Shown one piece after another: positions 59,215 through 64,000 of a stretch of DNA of 64,000 bases (its first letter is position 1; each line of letters starts with the position of its first letter). This DNA is from CAYYFX01 sp046330135 (GTDB taxonomy: Bacteria; ARS69). A program made the translations under genes and the position numbers. Location of the stretch: the NCBI GenBank assembly GCA_046330135.1, contig JAXLTI010000010.1, positions 1 to 64,000 on the forward strand, given 5' to 3'. The notes under the pieces are model-generated. The model was not told the origin of the DNA. It did not search any database and saw only the letters and a list, made by a program, of their open reading frames with translations.

Positions 59215-59784
59215 GTGAAGCCCGTCGACGTCCCCAGCCGCGGCACGTTCCTCGTGGCCAGTCCCCTCCTGCGGGACCCGAACTTCGCTCGCACGGTGGT
59301 GCTCATCTGCGAGCACGGCGAGGGCGGCTCCTGGGGGCTCGTCGTGAACCGGCGCACGGCTCTGACGTTCGGTGAGCTGCTGGACGATCTCCCGTTCCCC
59401 GCGTCCGCCGAGGGGCCCGTGTTCTGGGGCGGGCCGGTGGAGCCCTCGCGCATGCAGGTGCTGCATCGCCTGCGGCGCGAGATCCCGGACGTGCTGGAGG
59501 TCGAGCGCAACCTGAGCCTGGGCATCGACGCGGACACGTTCCGCGAGATCGTCGCGCACCGGCTGCTCCCCGGAGAGGCTCTGCACGCGTACGTTGGGCA
59601 CGCGGGCTGGGCGCCGGGGCAGCTGGACGCGGAGCTCGCGGGACACTCGTGGGTCGTGTGCACGGCGGACGACGAGATCGTCTTCGACACGAACCCCGAG
59701 GAGATCTGGGACCGGGTGATGCGCTCGCTCGGCCCTGCGTACGCGCGTCTGGTGGAGGTTCCCACCGACCCGCGCGTGAACTGA
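59215..59784 (+). CDS. YqgE/AlgH family protein
   Basis: This 189-residue protein matches the YqgE/AlgH (DUF179) family. The N-terminal GTFLVASPLLRDPNFARTVVLICEH (core LLRDPNFARTVV) and WGLVVNR are highly conserved. FWGGPVEP and YVGHAGWAPGQLDAEL are family signatures. Its molecular role is unclear; some reports suggest redox or nucleic-acid links. GTG at 59215 begins the conserved region. It follows the superoxide dismutase gene by 20 nt and may be co-transcribed. Confidence 0.92.
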   Translation: MKPVDVPSRGTFLVASPLLRDPNFARTVVLICEHGEGGSWGLVVNRRTALTFGELLDDLPFPASAEGPVFWGGPVEPSRMQVLHRLRREIPDVLEVERNLSLGIDADTFREIVAHRLLPGEALHAYVGHAGWAPGQLDAELAGHSWVVCTADDEIVFDTNPEEIWDRVMRSLGPAYARLVEVPTDPRVN

Positions 59785-59795
59785 GCGGAGGCAAC

Positions 59796-61121
59796 GTGGC
59801 GGTCCTGGGCATTCGTCGCGAAGACCGGAGCATCTGGGAGCGCCGCACGCCGCTCGTTCCCGAGGACGTGGCCGCGCTCGTGCGCGCCGGCTTCGAGGTG
59901 CACGTGCAGAGCGCGCCGCAGCGCTGCTTCGCCGACGAGGAGTTCCGGCGCGCCGGCGCGAAGGTACGTCCCACGGTGGACGGCGCCGACGTGGTGCTCG
60001 GCATCAAGGAGATCCCGCTCGCGGAGCTGCGCCCCGGCAAGGGGTACTTCTTCTTCTCGCACACCATCAAGGGCCAGGCGCACAACATGCCCATGCTCCG
60101 TCGCATGCTGGAGCTGGGCTGCACGCTGATGGACTACGAGCTCGTCACGGACGACGCCGGCGTGCGCACGATCGCCTTCGGCCACTACGCGGGGATCGCC
60201 GGCGCCATCGACACGTTGTGGCTCCTCGGACAGCGCTTCGCGTGGGAAGGTCTGGACACGCCGCTCGCGCGGCTCCGCCAGACCAAGGACTACGGAGAGC
60301 TCTCCCAGGCGCGCGCGGCCGTCGAGGACGTGGCGAAGGCCATCCGCGCGGACGGGCTTCCGCCGGAGATCTCGCCGCTCACGATCGCCGTCACGGGCGA
60401 GGGCGGCAAGGTCTGGAGCGGCGCGCTGGAGATCCTGGACCTCCTGCCCACGCGCCGCGTGCGACCGGACGACCTCTCGCGGTCGGTCGCCTCGGCGAAC
60501 GGGAGCGGGCACGAGGTCCTCGTCGCCAGCTTCGGTCCGGGCGATCTCGTGGAGCCGGTCGCACCGGGCGCCGCGTACTCGTGGGAGCACTACGTCGCGC
60601 ATCCGGAAGCGTACCGCGCCCGCTTCGGGCGGCATCTCCCGCACCTGAGCGCGATCATCCACGGCATCTTCTGGCGCGAGGGCTACCCGCGCTTCATCCT
60701 CCGGGAAGACGTCGCGCGGCTCTTCGCCGCCGAGCGCGCGCCGAAGCTCCGCCTCGTGAGCGACATCAGCTGCGACCTCGGCGGTTCGGACGAGTGCCTC
60801 GTGAAGGCCACGGACCCCGGCAATCCGGCGTACGTGTACGATCCGGAGACGGGCGCGATCCAGGACGGTTGGAAGGGCCGCGGCCCGGTCGTGCTGGGCG
60901 TGGAGATCCTCCCCGCGGAGCTGCCGGTGGACGCGTCGCGCCACTTCAGCCGCGTCCTCTCGCCGCTCATGCCGGATCTCCTGCGCGACGGACCGTCCAC
61001 CGAGCCGAGCGAGCTGCCCGCTCCGCTGCGTCGCTGCCTCATGGCGCACCGCGGACGCCTCGTGCCTCCGTGGGAGGAGCGGCTGGCCCCCGCGCTGCAG
61101 GCGCACGGAGGCGGGCTGTGA
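59796..61121 (+). CDS. Lysine-ketoglutarate reductase-like protein (AASS N-terminal half)
   Basis: This 441-residue protein has the alanine-dehydrogenase/PNT N-terminal fold used by lysine-ketoglutarate reductase (LKR): VLGIRREDRSIWERRTPLVPEDV, and TLMDYELVTDDAG. Later VTGEGGKVWSGALEILDLLP matches the equivalent segment of eukaryotic AASS. LKR condenses lysine with 2-oxoglutarate to saccharopine using NADPH. GTG at 59796 with GCGGAGG upstream is chosen. Its stop overlaps the GTG of the saccharopine dehydrogenase gene by 4 nt, so the two halves of AASS are separate but coupled here. Confidence 0.87.
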   Translation: MAVLGIRREDRSIWERRTPLVPEDVAALVRAGFEVHVQSAPQRCFADEEFRRAGAKVRPTVDGADVVLGIKEIPLAELRPGKGYFFFSHTIKGQAHNMPMLRRMLELGCTLMDYELVTDDAGVRTIAFGHYAGIAGAIDTLWLLGQRFAWEGLDTPLARLRQTKDYGELSQARAAVEDVAKAIRADGLPPEISPLTIAVTGEGGKVWSGALEILDLLPTRRVRPDDLSRSVASANGSGHEVLVASFGPGDLVEPVAPGAAYSWEHYVAHPEAYRARFGRHLPHLSAIIHGIFWREGYPRFILREDVARLFAAERAPKLRLVSDISCDLGGSDECLVKATDPGNPAYVYDPETGAIQDGWKGRGPVVLGVEILPAELPVDASRHFSRVLSPLMPDLLRDGPSTEPSELPAPLRRCLMAHRGRLVPPWEERLAPALQAHGGGL

Positions 61122-62440
61122 AGACGGTCGTCGTCCTCGGCTCGGGACGGGTCGCGGGACCGGCGTTCCGGACGCTGCTGTCCGCGGGACACCGGCTCGT
61201 CGTGGCCACGGATCAACCGGACTCCGCGCGCGATCTGCTCGGCGGAAACGCGAGCGCGGAGATCGTCCCGGCGGACGCCTCCAGCGCCGTGGAGCTGCGA
61301 CGGATCGTGCGGCGCGGCGACGCCGTGGTGAGCTTGCTGCCGGCGAGCATGCACCCCCGCGTCGCGGAAGCGTGCCTCGCCGAACGGCGCCCTCTCGTGA
61401 CCACGTCGTACGTGTCCGAGGAGATGCGCGCGCTGGACGGCCTCGCGAAGCGGCGCGGGCTGCTCTTCCTGAACGAGATCGGCTGCGATCCGGGCATCGA
61501 TCACATGCAGGCCGTGCGTCTCGTGGATCGCGTGCGCAGCGCGGGCGGGCGCGTCACCGGCTTCCGGTCTCTCTGCGGCGGGCTGCCCGCCCCCGAGGCC
61601 AGCGACAATCCGTTCCGCTACAAGATCTCGTGGAGCCCGCGCGGGGTGGCGCTCGCCGGAAGTCGCCCCGCGCGCTACCTCGAGCGCGGCGAGCTGGTGC
61701 CGGTGCCGCGCCTGACCATCTTCGACCGCATCAGCGAGGTCGACATCCCCGGGCTCGGCCGGCTCGAGTGCGTCCCGAACGGGGACTCGCTCCGCTACCT
61801 CGAGGCGTACGGCTTGGACGACGCGGACACGCTGTTCCGCGGAACGCTGCGCTGGCCCGGCTGGTCGGAGACGTGGTCCGTCCTTTGCCGACTCGGGTTC
61901 GTGGACGACGCGCCGGGCGCAGGCCTCGTCGGGCGGACGTACGCGGCGGAGATGCGTCACGCCGCCGGAGCGCGCGAAGGGGAGAGCACGCGCGCGGCCG
62001 TCGCGCGCGCGATGGGCGTGCGCGCGGATGCGGTGCTCCTCGATCGCCTGGAGTGGCTCGGCCTGTTCGCGGAGGACGCGGTGCCGAAGGGCGCGAGGAT
62101 GCGGCTGGATCTGCTCGTCCGGCGGATGGAGGAGCGGATGACGTTCCGCGAAGGCGAGCGCGATCTCTTGGCCATGTTCCACGAAGTGACCTACGTCGAT
62201 TCCGGCGGCCACCCGGCGGTGTTCCGCGCGTCGCTCGTCGTGTACGGGACGCCCGGCGGGGAAAGCGCCATGGCTCGGACGGTGGGGCTGCCCGCCGGCT
62301 TCGCCACCCGACGCCTCCTGGACGGCACGATCCGCGACGCCGGAGTCCGGATTCCCGTGACCGCGCCGTACTACGAGCCGCTCCTCGCCGATCTCGCGGC
62401 GGCCGGCATCCAAGAGCAGGTCGAGTCGGCCGCGGCGTGA
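61118..62440 (+). CDS. Saccharopine dehydrogenase (glutamate-forming), AASS C-terminal half
   Basis: This 440-residue protein is the saccharopine dehydrogenase part: VVVLGSGRVAGPAF (Rossmann), DAVVSLLPASMHPRV, GCDPGIDHMQAVRLVD, SLCGGLPAPEASDNPFRY and ISWSPRGVAL match eukaryotic SDH closely. It oxidises saccharopine with NAD to glutamate and 2-aminoadipate semialdehyde. With the gene at 59796 it should give the mitochondrial-type lysine degradation route. GTG at 61118 overlaps the LKR gene stop. A possible terminator hairpin follows at 62441. Confidence 0.93.
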   Translation: MKTVVVLGSGRVAGPAFRTLLSAGHRLVVATDQPDSARDLLGGNASAEIVPADASSAVELRRIVRRGDAVVSLLPASMHPRVAEACLAERRPLVTTSYVSEEMRALDGLAKRRGLLFLNEIGCDPGIDHMQAVRLVDRVRSAGGRVTGFRSLCGGLPAPEASDNPFRYKISWSPRGVALAGSRPARYLERGELVPVPRLTIFDRISEVDIPGLGRLECVPNGDSLRYLEAYGLDDADTLFRGTLRWPGWSETWSVLCRLGFVDDAPGAGLVGRTYAAEMRHAAGAREGESTRAAVARAMGVRADAVLLDRLEWLGLFAEDAVPKGARMRLDLLVRRMEERMTFREGERDLLAMFHEVTYVDSGGHPAVFRASLVVYGTPGGESAMARTVGLPAGFATRRLLDGTIRDAGVRIPVTAPYYEPLLADLAAAGIQEQVESAAA

Positions 62441-62486
62441 CGTCGCCGGCGGTCGGTCGGGCCTTCGCCTGACTCGCCGGGCGACG
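62441..62486 (+). terminator. Hairpin after the saccharopine dehydrogenase gene
   Basis: CGTCGCCGG at 62441 pairs with CCGGGCGACG (62477-62486), with one bulge, right after the stop. No U-tract is seen; termination is tentative. Confidence 0.35.
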
Positions 62487-62507
62487 CCGCAGCGCCGGGG
62501 CACTTCC

Positions 62508-62538
62508 TTGAAGGGAGGTGGCCCAAAGATGGTAAAAT
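62508..62538 (+). promoter_or_regulatory. Possible promoter of the metallophosphoesterase gene
   Basis: TTGAAG (62508-62513) and TAAAAT (62533-62538) are spaced by 19 nt, upstream of ATG 62598. The TAAAAT is the only AT-rich stretch in this gap. Confidence 0.4.
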
Positions 62539-62597
62539 TGCGGCGCCCATCGCCCCCTTCGAGTTTCGGACGCAACCGGTTGACGAGGCCCTGCCCC

Positions 62598-64000
62598 ATG
62601 AAACCCTGGCTCCGCGTGGCCTTCGTTGGCCTCTTCTTGGTGTCCGCGCCGGCGGCGCGGGCCGCGCGGTGGGTCTACGAGCCGCTGTCCGATGCCCTGG
62701 ACGGACAGCTGGTCAACGGCACCACGTGGCAGGCGAAGACCGTCGACCTGGCGTTCGGTGATCTCCTGCTCAACCTGGGAGCCACCGGCGGGTCGCGGTA
62801 CGACGACTGCCTCGTGTTCGCCGCCCCGGACCTTCTCGCAGGCGAGACGACCTCGGACGTGCGGCTGCGCATGAACATGCAGGGCGGGCCGCTCGCGGTG
62901 CCGCTGGACGTCACCATCACCGCTGCGCTCGCCTCCTCGGTGGACTCGCTGTCGGGGCCGGCGCGATTCCTGCTGCCCCGCACGCAGGCCTCCGTCCCGT
63001 GGCACATCAGCGCGGCGTGGGACTCGTCGGGCCAGCGCGAGGCGAAGTGGGCGGAGACGCCGGATCTCTCGAGCCTCGTGAACGAGGTGCTGGCGCAGCC
63101 CGGTTGGACGGGCGGCCGGCACCAGATCGCTTTCTTCCTCGAGGCGCCGGCCGCCTCCGGCGAGTCCTGCGTCCGCTTCGACGACACGCACCCTCAATGG
63201 CCCGGCGGAGGCAACGCCGGGATCCGGCCGGTGCGCCTCATCGTGAACGAGACGTACTACGACGCGTTCTGGGGGAAGGAGCTGCTCTGCCGCCCCACGC
63301 CGACGTCGGTCGAGGTCAACGTGATCCCGCACATGGCGACGGTCCTCACGATCTCGTACGGCACCTCGCCGAACGCGCTCGACTCGCACACCGCCCTCTA
63401 CGGGTCGGACTCGTTCACGCCGGCGCAGATCCGCCTCTCGCCGCTGACGCCCGACACGCGCTACTACTACCGCCTCTCGTACCGCAGGCCGGGCAACATC
63501 AGCTGGCAGCTCGGACCCGTGCGCAGCTTCCTCTCGCTGCCGCTCCCGGGTCGGGAGGCGAGGCTCTGCGTGACGTCGGACATCCACGTGACGAACCTCG
63601 AGGTTCTCGGCTACACCACGATGCTCGATCAGCTCGAGGCCACGCTGGACTACATGCCCACGCACCTGCCGGAGGGCTACCACGCGTGGCTGGACCTCGG
63701 GGATCTCGTGGTCGTCCGCGCCCAGCGCCTGCCGTTCGATCTCGACGAGGTGGAGCAGCGCTACCGGCAAGCGCGCGAGTTCGTCGACCGCGCGGGAGGC
63801 TCGGTGCCGTTCCTCTCCGTGCGCGGCAACCACGAGGAAGTGAACGGCTGGGACTACGACGGCACGCCGGACAACACCACGATCTGGTCGGGGCGGATGC
63901 TGCTGAAGTACTTCGCGCCTCCGCTGCCGAGCTCGTTCTACTCGGGGAACACCACGCCCTTCCCGGACCTGGGGTTGCCCGCGGACTTCTGGGCGTGCCG
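62598..64000 (+). CDS. Secreted metallophosphoesterase (purple acid phosphatase-like), partial at window end
   Basis: The gene is cut by the window edge; 467 codons are visible and no stop appears. ATG at 62598 begins a signal peptide (WLRVAFVGLFLVSAPAARA). An N-terminal beta-sandwich (DNRLRE/CBM96-like, residues about 25-220; for example VRLRMNMQGGPLAVPLDV) precedes an Fn3-like region (VLTISYGTSPNALDSHT, RYYYRLSYRRPG). The metallophosphoesterase core starts near residue 320 with metal motifs SDIHVT, DLGDLVV and GNHEE. The product would be exported and hydrolyse phosphate esters or similar substrates. A C-terminal sorting tag may lie beyond the window. Confidence 0.85.
   Translation, partial: MKPWLRVAFVGLFLVSAPAARAARWVYEPLSDALDGQLVNGTTWQAKTVDLAFGDLLLNLGATGGSRYDDCLVFAAPDLLAGETTSDVRLRMNMQGGPLAVPLDVTITAALASSVDSLSGPARFLLPRTQASVPWHISAAWDSSGQREAKWAETPDLSSLVNEVLAQPGWTGGRHQIAFFLEAPAASGESCVRFDDTHPQWPGGGNAGIRPVRLIVNETYYDAFWGKELLCRPTPTSVEVNVIPHMATVLTISYGTSPNALDSHTALYGSDSFTPAQIRLSPLTPDTRYYYRLSYRRPGNISWQLGPVRSFLSLPLPGREARLCVTSDIHVTNLEVLGYTTMLDQLEATLDYMPTHLPEGYHAWLDLGDLVVVRAQRLPFDLDEVEQRYRQAREFVDRAGGSVPFLSVRGNHEEVNGWDYDGTPDNTTIWSGRMLLKYFAPPLPSSFYSGNTTPFPDLGLPADFWAC

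Overview
The window is a very GC-rich, densely packed bacterial chromosome segment. Genes often overlap by 4 nt (GTGA or ATGA), and GTG or TTG starts are common. Six secreted proteins end in a FlgD-like/T9SS-like C-terminal domain (pattern D-V-x-G-R-x-V ... W-D-G-x-D ... G-[VI]-Y-F-x-R-L). The window also holds cohesin-dockerin, LVIVD and delta-60 repeat proteins, TolC, RND and outer-membrane beta-barrel proteins. Together these suggest a diderm of the FCB group or a nearby candidate phylum; Candidatus Eisenbacteria is my best guess. This is inference, because no rRNA or ribosomal protein marker is present. I recognised no tRNA, rRNA or CRISPR array. No gene-free stretch exceeds about 250 bp; the longest are divergent promoter regions at 3042-3276 and 20672-20916, where I saw no convincing motif.

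Layout. (1) 41-6829 is an envelope/exopolysaccharide-type cluster: asparagine synthetase, a flippase-like membrane protein, a hexapeptide acyltransferase fused to an acyl carrier protein, an AMP ligase and a family-25 glycosyltransferase. (2) 7030-18551 is mixed: a secreted protein, full-length cobalamin-dependent metH, a Wzx-type flippase, secreted and membrane hypotheticals, an SDR and a LysR regulator. (3) 18695-29562 holds inositol-phosphate synthase, a beta-barrel protein, a tandem GNAT, a coupled operon of asparagine synthetase-like, GT9 and saccharopine-dehydrogenase-like genes, an M14 carboxypeptidase, rlmN and a P-loop kinase. (4) 29600-36498 is a tripartite RND efflux operon (tolC-adaptor-pump-DUF2892-PII-like) facing a divergent ArsR regulator across a palindromic promoter. 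(5) 36531-40383 is a delta-60 repeat surface protein gene split by a fresh IS256-family insertion with a perfect 9-bp target duplication. (6) 40541-52002 carries ispG, secreted repeat proteins, a rhodanese, a small zinc-finger protein and an M1 aminopeptidase. (7) 52096-56169 is a three-gene SPFH operon whose first gene fuses a metal-type permease to an HflK domain. (8) 56325-64000 holds a TPR membrane protein, superoxide dismutase, a YqgE/AlgH protein, a split saccharopine-pathway lysine-degradation pair and the start of a secreted metallophosphoesterase.

The most unusual items are the permease-SPFH fusion operon, the IS-split 14-unit repeat gene whose frame is restored exactly by in-silico excision, the LbH-ACP fusion with its coupled ligase, and the AASS-like split lysine pathway.
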